Assembly: GCA_049516155.1 (NCBI GenBank)
Contig: JBEKTJ010000027.1
Span: 9,656-73,655 of the forward strand
Length of the DNA: 64,000 bases
DNA from: Bog-159 sp049516155
GTDB taxonomy: Bacteria > Acidobacteriota > Terriglobia > Bryobacterales > Bryobacteraceae
Direction of reading: 5' to 3'
This document shows, one piece after another, positions 43,388 to 51,833 of this stretch. A program made the translations under genes and the position numbers. How positions within the stretch are numbered: position 1 is the stretch's first letter; the number at the start of each line of letters is the position of its first letter. The notes under the pieces were generated by a model, which was not told where the DNA came from, ran no database searches, and saw only the letters and a list, made by a program, of their open reading frames with translations.

Positions 43388-45126
43388 CAGCCACGCGCAA
43401 AGCCGTACGGTTTCGTGAGCGATCCGAACTCTTGGATTTCCTGCTGGAAGTATCGACGGTCACATCGCAGACGCTGGATCTCGACGAACTGCTGGCCAAC
43501 GTTTCCGAAATCGTCAAGCGTGTGATCCCCGGCGAACTGCTGGCCATCCTTTTATACAGCGAGAAGCGCCGTGAACTGCGCATCCGCTATGCGCTGGGCC
43601 ATCGCGAAGAGGTGGTGCAGAACTGGTCGATCCCCCTGGGCGAGGGCATTACTGGCGCGGCCGCCCTCACGCGCGAGCCGGTGCTGGTGGCGGACGTCCG
43701 AAGCGACCCGCGCTATCTCAACGCCGTGGAAGCGGTGCGCACGGAACTGGCTGTACCCATGATCGCGCGTCGCAAACTGGTCGGCGTGATCGACATGCAG
43801 TCGACGCGGCCCAACGCCTACACTGAACACGACCGCGCCCTATTGCGGCTGATTGCGGCGCGCGTGGCTATCGCCATCGATAACGCGCGGCTTTACTGGC
43901 GCGTCGATCGGCAGAACCGCACGTTGAAGGCGCTGGCCTCCATCTCGCAGGAATTCTCGTCGATCCTGGATGTGGATGAGCTGCTGAACAAGATCGCCAG
44001 CACCGTGCGCGGCCTGATCAATTACGACGCGTTCAACATCCTGTTGGTGGATGCCGAACGCAAAGTATTGCGGCACCGTTTCAGCATCCGTTACGACCAG
44101 CGCGTGGATTTGGATAATATCCCGCTGGGGAAGGGAATTACCGGCGCTGCCGTGGAACAACGTGCGCCTGTGCGTGTGCAGGATACCAACCAGGATGCGC
44201 GCTATATCGCCTCGCATCCGGGCATTCGCTCGGAGGTGGCTATCCCGCTGATGACGTTGGATCGGGTTTCGGGCGTAATGGACCTGGAAAGCGAGCACGT
44301 GGGATTCTTCACCGACGATCACGTGCGCATGTTGATGCTGCTCGCGCCGCAGATCGCCAGTTCGGTCGAGAACGCGCGGCTGTACGAAGAGCTGGCCAAT
44401 CGCGAGCGGCGCATGGAGGAAGACCTGCAGGCCGCGCGCGAATTGCAGAGCGTCATGCTGCCCACCGGAGATCCGGGCTTCCAAGGCCTGGAGTTGGCCG
44501 CCGGACTGCGTCCGGCGCGCGGCATCAGCGGGGACATCTACGACTTCTTCGAGGCGCAGGACCATCGCGCGGTGCTGGCCTTCGGCGATGTGAGCGGCAA
44601 GGGCGCGGCGGCGGCCCTCTACGGCGCGCTGGTCAGTGGCTTGTTGCGGTCGCTGGCGCCGCGCCGGACCGACCCGCGGCAACTGATGCGCGCGCTGAAT
44701 GAGGCGCTGATCGAGCGCAAAGTCGAAGCGCGCTATGTGACCCTGCTGGTGATGCTGTGGAGCCCCGCCATCCGGCAGTTCGTGATGGCCAACGCGGGTA
44801 GCAATCCGCCGCTGGTGTGCCGCAACCGCGAAATCCTGAAGCCGCGCGTCGAGGGCGTGCCGTTGGGGTTGTTGGATGAGCGCGAATACGAGGAGGTGGT
44901 GTTTCAGGCGCATCGCGGCGACACCATGGTGCTCTACTCCGATGGCGTGACCGATCACTTGAGTCCCGAGGGACGCGATTATGGCCGGCACCGGCTATCG
45001 CAGGTGGTGTTGCGCACCTGCGACCAACCGGCGGAAGCGATCGTAGCGGAGATTCTGGCGGATCTGGACCGGTTCAACACCACGCCATTCGACGACCAGA
45101 CGCTACTGGTGCTGAAGGTGAAATGA
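43384..45126 (+). CDS. GAF-GAF-SpoIIE/PP2C serine phosphatase
   Basis: 580 residues. Two GAF domains (about 18-175 and 187-340) show matched blocks (NWSIPLGEGITGAAALTREP; LDNIPLGKGITGAAVEQRAP). A coiled-coil linker (LYEELANRERRMEEDLQAAR) leads to the phosphatase (about 365-580) with ARGISGDIYDFF, AFGDVSGKGAAAALYGA, VMANAGSNPP, VLYSDGVTDHL and PFDDQTLLVLKV, keeping the metal-binding aspartates. Such proteins sense small ligands or redox state and control anti-sigma antagonists. The start overlaps the RpiB-DeoC stop (ATGA), an unexpected pairing with a metabolic enzyme. Confidence 0.93.
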   Translation: MTATRKAVRFRERSELLDFLLEVSTVTSQTLDLDELLANVSEIVKRVIPGELLAILLYSEKRRELRIRYALGHREEVVQNWSIPLGEGITGAAALTREPVLVADVRSDPRYLNAVEAVRTELAVPMIARRKLVGVIDMQSTRPNAYTEHDRALLRLIAARVAIAIDNARLYWRVDRQNRTLKALASISQEFSSILDVDELLNKIASTVRGLINYDAFNILLVDAERKVLRHRFSIRYDQRVDLDNIPLGKGITGAAVEQRAPVRVQDTNQDARYIASHPGIRSEVAIPLMTLDRVSGVMDLESEHVGFFTDDHVRMLMLLAPQIASSVENARLYEELANRERRMEEDLQAARELQSVMLPTGDPGFQGLELAAGLRPARGISGDIYDFFEAQDHRAVLAFGDVSGKGAAAALYGALVSGLLRSLAPRRTDPRQLMRALNEALIERKVEARYVTLLVMLWSPAIRQFVMANAGSNPPLVCRNREILKPRVEGVPLGLLDEREYEEVVFQAHRGDTMVLYSDGVTDHLSPEGRDYGRHRLSQVVLRTCDQPAEAIVAEILADLDRFNTTPFDDQTLLVLKVK

Positions 45127-45137
45127 TGCTTTTTCTT

Positions 45138-45165
45138 ATCCGCGTTCATCTGCGTTCATCTGCGG
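45138..45165 (+). repeat. dispersed 28-nt intergenic sequence, copy 1
   Basis: ATCCGCGTTCATCTGCGTTC followed by ATCTGCGG lies in the 71-nt gap before lysA. A copy with about 5 mismatches in 28 positions lies in the gap before the ArsA gene. Origin unknown. Confidence 0.5.
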
Positions 45166-45197
45166 CCAATATGTGTTTGGCGCCGTCTTAGCCGCCG

Positions 45198-46436
45198 ATG
45201 TTTCACTACTCCAATCAGGATCTTTATTGCGAGGACGTGCCGCTGGTGGATATCGCGCAGCAGGCGGGCACACCGTGCTACGTCTATTCAAGCGCAGCGA
45301 TTCTGGAGAATTACCGGGCCTACGACGAAGCTTTGGGCGATTTGCCGCACACCGTCTGCTATGCGGTGAAAGCCAATTCGTCGCTGGGCATTCTGGCGTT
45401 GCTCGCCAAGGCCGGCGCGGGGTTCGATATCGTTTCGGGCGGCGAACTCTATCGCGTGCTGCAAGCCGGCGGCGATCCGGCGCGCGTTGTCTTTTCGGGC
45501 GTTGGGAAGACGGCGAGCGAGGTGGACTGCGCGCTGGAAAGCGGCATCCACATGTTCAATTGCGAGTCAGAGCCGGAGCTAGCGCTGATCGATGCGCTGG
45601 CTGCGCGGCGCGGTATGAAAGCCGGCTTCGCCATCCGCGTGAACCCCGACGTGGATGCCTCCACCCATCCGTACATTTCGACCGGCCTGCGGGAGCACAA
45701 ATTCGGCATCGATATCGCGGACGCAGAATCCGTGTACGAACGTACGCGAGACTTGCCGAACCTGGCGGCCGAAGGAGTAAGCTGCCACATCGGGTCGCAG
45801 TTGATGGACACCAACCCGATACTGGAAGCTATAGACCGGGTCCTAGCGTTGGTGGAACGGCTTCGCGCCCGCGGTTTCGACATAGGGACGATCGACCTGG
45901 GCGGCGGATTAGGCGTGGCATATCAGGCGCACGAGCAGGCGCCCGCGATCCGCGGTTTCATCGCGCAGGTGCGGGCGAAGCTGGATGGCCGCGGGTTGCG
46001 GGTGGCGATCGAGCCGGGGCGCTCCATCGTGGGCCCGGCAGGCGTGCTGCTAACGCGCGTGCTCTACCGCAAGAAGAGCGCTGGGAAAGAATTCGCGATC
46101 GTGGATGCCGCCATGAACGATCTGATCCGGCCCGCCCTCTACCGCTCGCATCACGAGATTATTCCGCTGCGCAAGACGGCGCGGCCGGAGATCGTCGCGG
46201 ACGTGGTAGGTCCTGTGTGCGAGACCGGCGATTTTCTGGCGCGCGGGCGCAAGATGGCCAATGCCGCGCCGGGCGATTACCTGGCTGTGGAGACTGCCGG
46301 GGCGTACGGATTCGTGCTCTCGTCGAATTACAATTCGCGGACGCGGGCGCCGGAAATCCTGGTGGAGGGCGATACGTTCCGCACGATTCGGGCGCGGGAG
46401 ACGTACGCGGATCTTGTACGGGGGGAAACGGTATGA
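45198..46436 (+). CDS. lysA: diaminopimelate decarboxylase
   Basis: 412-residue PLP enzyme of the alanine-racemase fold that makes L-lysine from meso-diaminopimelate. The PLP lysine lies in VCYAVKANSSLGIL, followed by GFDIVSGGELYR, the phosphate-binding IDLGGGLGVAYQ, AIEPGRSIVGPAG, and the substrate-binding cysteine in GPVCETGDFLARGR near the second active site. Full family length; the ATG at MFHYSNQDLYCED is standard. Its stop overlaps the start of the cytochrome gene as ATGA, so the two are coupled. Other lysine genes are not nearby. Confidence 0.96.
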   Translation: MFHYSNQDLYCEDVPLVDIAQQAGTPCYVYSSAAILENYRAYDEALGDLPHTVCYAVKANSSLGILALLAKAGAGFDIVSGGELYRVLQAGGDPARVVFSGVGKTASEVDCALESGIHMFNCESEPELALIDALAARRGMKAGFAIRVNPDVDASTHPYISTGLREHKFGIDIADAESVYERTRDLPNLAAEGVSCHIGSQLMDTNPILEAIDRVLALVERLRARGFDIGTIDLGGGLGVAYQAHEQAPAIRGFIAQVRAKLDGRGLRVAIEPGRSIVGPAGVLLTRVLYRKKSAGKEFAIVDAAMNDLIRPALYRSHHEIIPLRKTARPEIVADVVGPVCETGDFLARGRKMANAAPGDYLAVETAGAYGFVLSSNYNSRTRAPEILVEGDTFRTIRARETYADLVRGETV

Positions 46437-47173
46437 CCGTGGCGCACGCACTCTGCGTGCCGCGTCCCCACTCCTGGGGACGCCTTCTGATACCGCTCTC
46501 GGCGTTTTTGTTTGCCCCCGCCGCTTCCGCGCATGACACAATCACCACCAAGCTGCTTTGGACGCAGGAGATCTCGCGAATCGTGAACCGGCAGTGCGTG
46601 AGCTGCCATCGCGAGGGCGGCGTGGCCATGTCGCTCGAGGCCTATGATGACGCGCGTCCGTGGGGTAAGGCCATCCGGGATGAGGTGCTGGCACGGCGCA
46701 TGCCGCCATGGGGTGCCGTGAAAGGCGTGGGACAGTTTCGCGGCGACCCCAGTTTGTCGCAGATAGAAATCGATATGATCGTGAACTGGGTGGAGGGCGG
46801 CGCGCCCAAGGGGGACGATATGTACTTACCTCCGGTCCCGCATTTCACCGCGGAGAAACGGCCGCCGCCGGCGGCTCGCGAACTGACTGTCACGAGCGGC
46901 GTGGGGTTGACGCTTTCCGCTTCCGCCGAATTGTCCGGCCTGCGTCCGGTGAGGCTGGCGGCGGGCGAGTCGCTGGAAGTGACCGCTTACCAACCGGATG
47001 GCGCCGTCGAACGGCTTATCTGGATTCGTAACTGGCGCCCGGAGTGGGAGCGTACTTATTACTTCCTGCATCCGGTGCGGCTGCCGAAGGGCACGCGGAT
47101 CGTGGCTTATTCGGGCAAGCCGGCCGAAGCGGCGATGGTCGTCGCGAAGCTGCCTATGCGCCGCCCCGAGTAG
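46433..47173 (+). CDS. exported c-type monohaem cytochrome-like protein
   Basis: 246 residues. Signal peptide to about ASAHD. One covalent haem site QCVSCHREG (C55, C58, H59) is followed by MSLEAYDDARPWGKAIRDEV and a conserved RRMPPWG, which may supply the axial Met, then SLSQIEIDMIVNWVEGGAP, the layout of acidobacterial/planctomycetal cytochromes c of the Cyt-c-like/DUF1588 type. The second half is beta-rich (EWERTYYFLHPVRLPKGTRI). The product likely carries electrons or oxidises a substrate in the periplasm. The 3' end overlaps the convergent AAA+ gene by 20 nt. Confidence 0.85.
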   Translation: MTVAHALCVPRPHSWGRLLIPLSAFLFAPAASAHDTITTKLLWTQEISRIVNRQCVSCHREGGVAMSLEAYDDARPWGKAIRDEVLARRMPPWGAVKGVGQFRGDPSLSQIEIDMIVNWVEGGAPKGDDMYLPPVPHFTAEKRPPPAARELTVTSGVGLTLSASAELSGLRPVRLAAGESLEVTAYQPDGAVERLIWIRNWRPEWERTYYFLHPVRLPKGTRIVAYSGKPAEAAMVVAKLPMRRPE

Positions 47174-48683
47174 CGGCGGTGGCGGTCAGACGGCTGCGAA
47201 TCTGGTTCATCACGTCGGAGGCCAGAAACGGTTTACGGAGCACCGGGAAGTTGTGCTCTTCGCATAAGGCTTCCTCTTCCGCCGGGAGGATGGTGCCCGT
47301 CATCATGATCACGAGCATACGCGGCTGTGTCTGCAGGAACTCGACGCCCAACTCCACCCCGTTGCCATCCGGCAGCATGTAGTCGAGCAAGGCGGCATTG
47401 GGCTTCTCGGCGGCGACCAGCTTGCGGGCTTCGGCGGCGGATTCCGCGGTGAGCAGCTTCCATCCCGCATCCGCCATCAGCCGCTCCAGGAAATGCAGCA
47501 GATCGCGGTTATCGTCCACTAGCAGCACGGTAGGGTGTTGCGGCGGGCGGGCATTGTCGCCTTCGAGCGAATGGATGCGGAGGCTCTCGCCATCGTCCGC
47601 CAAGTCCACCCGCACGCAGGCGCCCGGACTGACTTGAGATGTGGCGACCAGGGTGGCCAAGGGCTGGGTCAGATGGCGGTGAATTGTGCGGTTCAGTTCA
47701 CGGGCGCCATATTCGGAACTGGTTCCTTTTTGCAGCAGAAACCGGCGGGATTCAAAAGGCACTTCCAACGTGAACGACCGCGCACCCAACCGCGTGTTGA
47801 CGTGGTTCTGCAAATCGGCGATCTGCTGGTCGAGGATGGTGGAGAGCGATTCCGCCGTGAGCGGCTGGTAGGTGATGATGCAATCGATGCGGTTGACGAA
47901 TTCCGGCGAGAAGCGCTTCCGCACGGACGCCAGCGCGATGTTTTGCAGTTTGCCGGTCAGATCGGTGCGGTCCGGCGATTTCACGGATTGAAAACCGAAA
48001 TCGGGGTTGATCTCGCGCAACATCTCGCGCGCGCCCAGATTGCTGGTTAGAAACACCAGGCTTTTCTCGAAATTGACGATGGTGTTGTCGCCCAGCCGCA
48101 GAATCCCTTTGTCCAACACGCCGAGCAGCAGGCGGGTCATGGACGGCGCGGCCTTCTCGATTTCGTCGAACAACACCAAGGACAGATTGCACTTCTCGGT
48201 GGTGACGCCGTTCAGCTTCTGCTGGGTAAGCATGGGCTGCGTTTCGCGGTGCCCTAGGTAGCCGGGGGGGGCGCCGATCAGCTTGGCTACCTCGTGCTCC
48301 ATCTGAAATTCGCCGCAGTCGATTTTAAGAACGTTCTTCTCCGAGCCATGCAGGACGTCTGCCAGAGCTTCGACGGTCTTGGTCTTGCCGGTGCCGGTGG
48401 GTCCCAGCAACAGAAAAACGCCGACTGGCCTGCCTTCCGGAGCGAGTCCCGCCTGATACATCTGGATGTAGGGGACGATCACCCGAGTGGCCCCGGGTTG
48501 CCCCACGACTTTTTGGGATAAGACGGCGATCAGGTTTTCAGCGGGATCCGGCGCCGTCTTGCGCGACCGGCCGGACGACTGGCTGCTCTTGCCGCGCTCT
48601 GCGGGAGCCTCCGCCTTGATCATACGGCGCTGCCGGCCTTTGGCGCGCCGGGCGCGCTCCTCAGGAATCGACTCATCGTTCAT
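47154..48683 (-). CDS. AAA+ Clp-D2-like ATPase fused to a C-terminal receiver domain
   Basis: 509 residues. After a basic N-terminus (1-45) comes a ClpA/B-type second AAA+ module (about 50-300): VVGQPGATRVIVPYIQM, Walker A GPTGTGKTKTVEALAD, GAPPGYLGHRE, Walker B LSLVLFDEIEKAAPS, VFLTSNLGAREML and FSPEFVNRID. The small C-domain (SSEYGARELNRTIHRHL) follows. Residues 385-509 are a CheY-like receiver: acidic VLLVDDNRD, phosphoacceptor in AALLDYMLPDG, switch MTG and KPF. There is no D1 module or Clp N-domain. A phosphorylation-controlled remodeller is inferred; no kinase gene is adjacent. Confidence 0.88.
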   Translation of the reverse strand: MNDESIPEERARRAKGRQRRMIKAEAPAERGKSSQSSGRSRKTAPDPAENLIAVLSQKVVGQPGATRVIVPYIQMYQAGLAPEGRPVGVFLLLGPTGTGKTKTVEALADVLHGSEKNVLKIDCGEFQMEHEVAKLIGAPPGYLGHRETQPMLTQQKLNGVTTEKCNLSLVLFDEIEKAAPSMTRLLLGVLDKGILRLGDNTIVNFEKSLVFLTSNLGAREMLREINPDFGFQSVKSPDRTDLTGKLQNIALASVRKRFSPEFVNRIDCIITYQPLTAESLSTILDQQIADLQNHVNTRLGARSFTLEVPFESRRFLLQKGTSSEYGARELNRTIHRHLTQPLATLVATSQVSPGACVRVDLADDGESLRIHSLEGDNARPPQHPTVLLVDDNRDLLHFLERLMADAGWKLLTAESAAEARKLVAAEKPNAALLDYMLPDGNGVELGVEFLQTQPRMLVIMMTGTILPAEEEALCEEHNFPVLRKPFLASDVMNQIRSRLTATAATRGGA

Positions 48684-48883
48684 TTGGCTGCCTCTACCAC
48701 GTTAACAGCGACCAAGTTCGCCGATCAAGCGGTAGTTTCTCAGGGCCCTTCGCTACGAGCTGTGACCGGCCTGTTATGGTAGTGCCCGAAGGACGCCGAA
48801 TTCTTCTTTTATCATGGAACGAACGGCAACATGTGTCATGCGGCGTACAGAAATACGAATATTAGCCGGGTGGTGGAGGGATT

Positions 48884-49102
48884 TTACCTGTGGCGGAAGG
48901 TGATGCGGCCCTTAGTCAGGTCGTAGGGGGACAACTCCAGGGTGACCTTGTCGCCTGCCAGCACGCGAATGCGGTTGCGGCGAAGCCGGCCCGCCAGATG
49001 CGCCAGCACCACGCGGTCATGGTCGATCTGTACGCTGAATTTGCCGCTTGGGAACTTCTCTAAAACCGTACCCGTTACTTCGATATTGTCTTCTTTGCTC
49101 AT
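48884..49102 (-). CDS. infA: translation initiation factor IF-1
   Basis: 72-residue OB-fold protein that binds the ribosomal A site during initiation. The sequence MSKEDNIEVTGTVLEKFPSG, HLAGRLRRNRIRVLAGD and KVTLELSPYDLTKGRITFRH covers the whole family, although F.V.IDHDRVVLAHL replaces the usual F.V.LENG..V.AH.SG block. GGAGG lies 5 nt upstream. It sits downstream of cspA on the same strand, away from ribosomal-protein operons, so it may be a second infA copy. Confidence 0.93.
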   Translation of the reverse strand: MSKEDNIEVTGTVLEKFPSGKFSVQIDHDRVVLAHLAGRLRRNRIRVLAGDKVTLELSPYDLTKGRITFRHR

Positions 49103-49181
49103 AGACCTCCGCGGGGGATTCGCCGGCGGGGGGCTGCCCGGATGTTTTCCGTTTCGCGGGCGGCCCCGCCCGCATCTGCTT

Positions 49182-49385
49182 CTAGCCGGCCGTGACGTTG
49201 GCCGCCTGCAGCCCCTTCGGACCGCGCGTTACCTCGAACTCCACACTGGCGCCTTCATCCAGGCTGCGATAACCTTCCGTCTGGATGGCCGAGAAATGCA
49301 CGAAGACGTCTTCTCCGTTTTCCCTTTGGATGAAGCCGTATCCTTTGGCCGCATTAAACCACTTCACTGTACCTTTTTCTCTCAT
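49182..49385 (-). CDS. cold-shock domain protein
   Basis: 67-residue CspA-family RNA chaperone. RNP-1 is KGYGFIQRE and RNP-2 is DVFVHFSAIQ, with the WFN aromatic at KWFNAAKGY. The ATG at MREKGTVKWF is chosen; the frame runs 84 nt further upstream but without a start that suits the fold. AGAGGAAAC lies upstream. The mRNA leader upstream contains the strong hairpin described separately. It is followed by infA on the same strand, an arrangement that puts two translation-linked OB-fold proteins together. Confidence 0.95.
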   Translation of the reverse strand: MREKGTVKWFNAAKGYGFIQRENGEDVFVHFSAIQTEGYRSLDEGASVEFEVTRGPKGLQAANVTAG

Positions 49386-49447
49386 CGATGTTTCCTCTTC
49401 CGATAGTTGCAGATTAAATCTCTCGCGACGCGGCGCTACAAACACAA

Positions 49448-49482
49448 AAGGGGGTTGCGGCCAACTCACGCAGCCCCCCTTA
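49448..49482 (-). terminator. intrinsic terminator-like hairpin upstream of cspA
   Basis: On the minus strand AAGGGGG and CCCCCTT, plus an inner TGCG/CGCA, pair around a 9-nt loop, followed by a T-rich run (TTTTGTGTTTGT). It would end transcription from the minus-strand gene at 49.6-50.1 kb, or act as an attenuator in a cspA leader about 60 nt before the start. On the plus strand the T-tract is missing. Confidence 0.65.
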
Positions 49483-49593
49483 GACCTGTCCCGACACGAA
49501 GATGAGAGTCAAAATGCTCCTATAGTATAACGCAGGCCGTTGTCCAAATGTGGCGGTGGGGGCAAACTGCCGGACCGGCGGCTTGTTTCGGTC

Positions 49594-50106
49594 CTACCGC
49601 TTCTTCAGCGTGTACACGTAATCGTTCAGGCCAATTGCCGCGGTAGCGGCCTCCATGAAATGGAAGTCGATTCCGTTGGCGCAACCGGTCTCCAACGTCT
49701 TCCACGATGATCCGTGAAATCCAAGCTTACCCGCAAGCTCGGCAGCGTCAGCTGCATTGCCGCGCACGTGCATCTCCGCGAACGCGCCCTGAAACAGCCA
49801 GTCGGGGGGGTAATACTTGACTCGATATACCGGTCCCTTGCAGGCTAACGTTCCCCGTCCGGCGATTTCCTTGGACTCGATCGCGACGGTTTTGCCGACC
49901 AGCGATTTCATTTCCGATGGGTCCGGCGGCGCTGCGCCGGCCCAAGGCGCTACCACCGCCGATGCGATCTTCCAGATACCGAAATAGAAAGGTACAGCCG
50001 CCGGGAGGATGCGAACGCACAGGCCGACGGCGGTCAGGGCTACGGCGAGGCCGCGAATCGAGATAAATTTGTTCGATGGATCATGCAAGCGAAACACCCC
50101 GGCCAT
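49594..50106 (-). CDS. membrane-anchored protein of unknown function
   Basis: About 170 residues. Hydrophobic segments at about 15-35 (FISIRGLAVALTAVGLCVRI) and 37-54 suggest an N-terminal membrane anchor. A soluble C-terminal part of about 100 residues follows, with SLVGKTVAIESKEIAGRGTL and KYYPPDWLFQGAFAEMHV. The ATG chosen overlaps the divergent MaoC gene by 31 nt, so the true start may be a later TTG or GTG. No family is recognised and no operon partner is evident. Confidence 0.6.
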   Translation of the reverse strand: MAGVFRLHDPSNKFISIRGLAVALTAVGLCVRILPAAVPFYFGIWKIASAVVAPWAGAAPPDPSEMKSLVGKTVAIESKEIAGRGTLACKGPVYRVKYYPPDWLFQGAFAEMHVRGNAADAAELAGKLGFHGSSWKTLETGCANGIDFHFMEAATAAIGLNDYVYTLKKR

Positions 50107-50546
50107 TATATCTGGAGGATCTGCACGTCGGGCAGCGGTTCACCTCCGGGTCGTATCGGATAGACGAGCGCCATATCAAGGCGTTCGCGGCGGAATTCGA
50201 TCCGCAGCCTTTCCACCTGGATGCAGCGGCCGGCCAGGCGAGCATCTTTGGGGGATTGGCCGCCAGCGGTTGGCACACCGCCGCCATCACCATGCGGCTG
50301 ATGGTCGCCGGGGGAGTGCCATTCGCCGCGGGTATCATCGGGGTGGGCGGCGAGATCGCCTGGCCGCGTCCCACGCGTGCCGGAGATACGCTTCGCGTCG
50401 AAAGCGAAATTGTCGAAATAATACCATCGCGATCGAAACCGAACCAGGCCCTGGTAAAAGTGCGCAACACCACGTTGAACCAGGACGGTGAGCCAGTGCA
50501 GGTGTTTACGGGGAAGATCCTCTCGTTTAAGCGCGTCCCGGTGTAG
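50076..50546 (+). CDS. MaoC-family hot-dog dehydratase
   Basis: 156 residues with the MaoC-like hydratase fold. The catalytic pair lies in FAAEFDPQPFHLDAAAG, the (R)-hydratase 'D...H' motif, with IFGGLAASGWHTAAITMRL after it. GGEIAWPRPTRAGDTLRVE is the usual central block. These enzymes hydrate enoyl-CoA or a related thioester; the substrate is unknown because no fatty-acid or polyketide genes are adjacent. The start overlaps the divergent membrane-protein gene. Confidence 0.88.
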   Translation: MDHASETPRPLYLEDLHVGQRFTSGSYRIDERHIKAFAAEFDPQPFHLDAAAGQASIFGGLAASGWHTAAITMRLMVAGGVPFAAGIIGVGGEIAWPRPTRAGDTLRVESEIVEIIPSRSKPNQALVKVRNTTLNQDGEPVQVFTGKILSFKRVPV

Positions 50547-50586
50547 GTTGGGCCACCGTGCGCGCCGTCTATTCTATACTTGGTGC

Positions 50587-51720
50587 GTGCGGCACATCTC
50601 CTGGATTCTCATCTGCACCGCCCTATCTGCCGCGCCTCCCGTGCGTTTTGCCGAGCACACGGTCGCCACCGGCCTAACCGGCGGCTACCAGGTTGTCGCC
50701 GTGGACATGAATCACGACGGCAAGGTCGATCTGGTGGCGCTCGCCAGCGGCATGACCGAGTTGGTCTGGTTCGAAAATCCCGGCTGGCAGCGCCACGTCA
50801 TCGCCTCGAATCTCACCGGCATGATCAACCTCGCCGCCTGGGATGTGGATGGCGACGGTATTCCCGAGATCGTGCTGGCGTCCGGCTTTTCCATGAACGC
50901 AACGAAGAGCGCCGGTATCGTATCCGTGCTGCGCCACAATGGAGACCCGCGCCAGCCCTGGAGTATCCGGGAGATCGACCGGCTGCCTACTTCACACCGC
51001 CTGCGTTGGGCCGATATCGATGGCAGCGGCAAAAAGGTGCTGGTGAACCAGCCCCTGACGGGCGCGACCGCCGCGCGGCCCGAGGACCACATACACACGC
51101 CGCTGGTGTTCTACCGTCCGGGCGAATGGAAACGCGAAACGATCTCGGAAGAGGATGAGGGCGTGGTCCATGGCATCTACATCGTGGATTGGGTTGGCGA
51201 CGGTCGCGACGAAATCCTGACCGCCGGCTTCACCGGCATTCATCTGTATAAACTCGGTGGCGACGGGCGTTGGAGCCGCACGGAAATCTCCAAGGGCGAC
51301 CCTGCGCCGTGGCCCAAATCCGGATCGAGCGACATAACTGTGGGCCACCTGGGTAAACGGCGTTTTCTCGCCACTATCGAGCCGTGGCACGGCAATGAAG
51401 TCGCTATTTACCGGGAAAGCGCCGAAACGTGGCAGCGGCACGTGATCGACGATACGCTCGCCGACGGCCACACGATTCTGGCTGCCGATCTAAACGGCGA
51501 TGGGGCCGATGAAGTAATTGCCGGCTATCGCGGCAAGGGCGTGAATGTCTACTACGCGATAGACGGCGGCGCCGCCTGGACGAAAACGGTGCTGGACAAC
51601 CGCATCGCGGCCGCAGCCTGCGCCATCGCGGACTTGAACGGCGACGGACGCCCGGATATCGCTTGCATCGGGGCAGCCACCGCGGATCTGAAGTGGTATG
51701 AGAACCTGGGCCCGCCATAG
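50587..51720 (+). CDS. secreted FG-GAP/VCBS-repeat beta-propeller protein
   Basis: 377 residues. The frame is open to 50,488, but the GTG at MRHISWILICTALSAAP gives a signal peptide and avoids overlap with MaoC. About seven FG-GAP-like blades follow, several with calcium-type loops: DMNHDGKVDLVAL, DVDGDGIPEIVLA, DIDGSGKK, DWVGDGRDEILTA, DLNGDGADEVIAG and DLNGDGRPDIACI. Such proteins are often extracellular binding or carbohydrate-associated. The neighbouring hairpin marks its 3' end. Confidence 0.85.
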   Translation: MRHISWILICTALSAAPPVRFAEHTVATGLTGGYQVVAVDMNHDGKVDLVALASGMTELVWFENPGWQRHVIASNLTGMINLAAWDVDGDGIPEIVLASGFSMNATKSAGIVSVLRHNGDPRQPWSIREIDRLPTSHRLRWADIDGSGKKVLVNQPLTGATAARPEDHIHTPLVFYRPGEWKRETISEEDEGVVHGIYIVDWVGDGRDEILTAGFTGIHLYKLGGDGRWSRTEISKGDPAPWPKSGSSDITVGHLGKRRFLATIEPWHGNEVAIYRESAETWQRHVIDDTLADGHTILAADLNGDGADEVIAGYRGKGVNVYYAIDGGAAWTKTVLDNRIAAAACAIADLNGDGRPDIACIGAATADLKWYENLGPP

Positions 51721-51759
51721 CTCGCCCGTCCGAGCCCGGCAGCCCGCAGTGGTAGTGCC

Positions 51760-51779
51760 GGCAGGCGAAACCGCCTGCC
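51760..51779. repeat. perfect 8-bp intergenic hairpin
   Basis: GGCAGGCG and CGCCTGCC flank an AAAC tetraloop, 40 nt after the FG-GAP stop and before the RHH gene's 3' end. It has no T-tract in either direction. It shares geometry (7-9 bp stem, 4-nt loop) with other intergenic hairpins in the window. Confidence 0.6.
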
Positions 51780-51833
51780 TTCCGCCAACCTGGGCCAGTT
51801 GGGCAGGACGTTGACGTCTAGAGAAGGAAAAGG

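Noticed and set aside
45173..46432. A 666-residue plus-strand frame covering lysA and the cytochrome
   Set aside because: Its first 420 codons are an out-of-frame shadow of lysA (Arg/Gly-rich, no family); only the last part is the real cytochrome gene.
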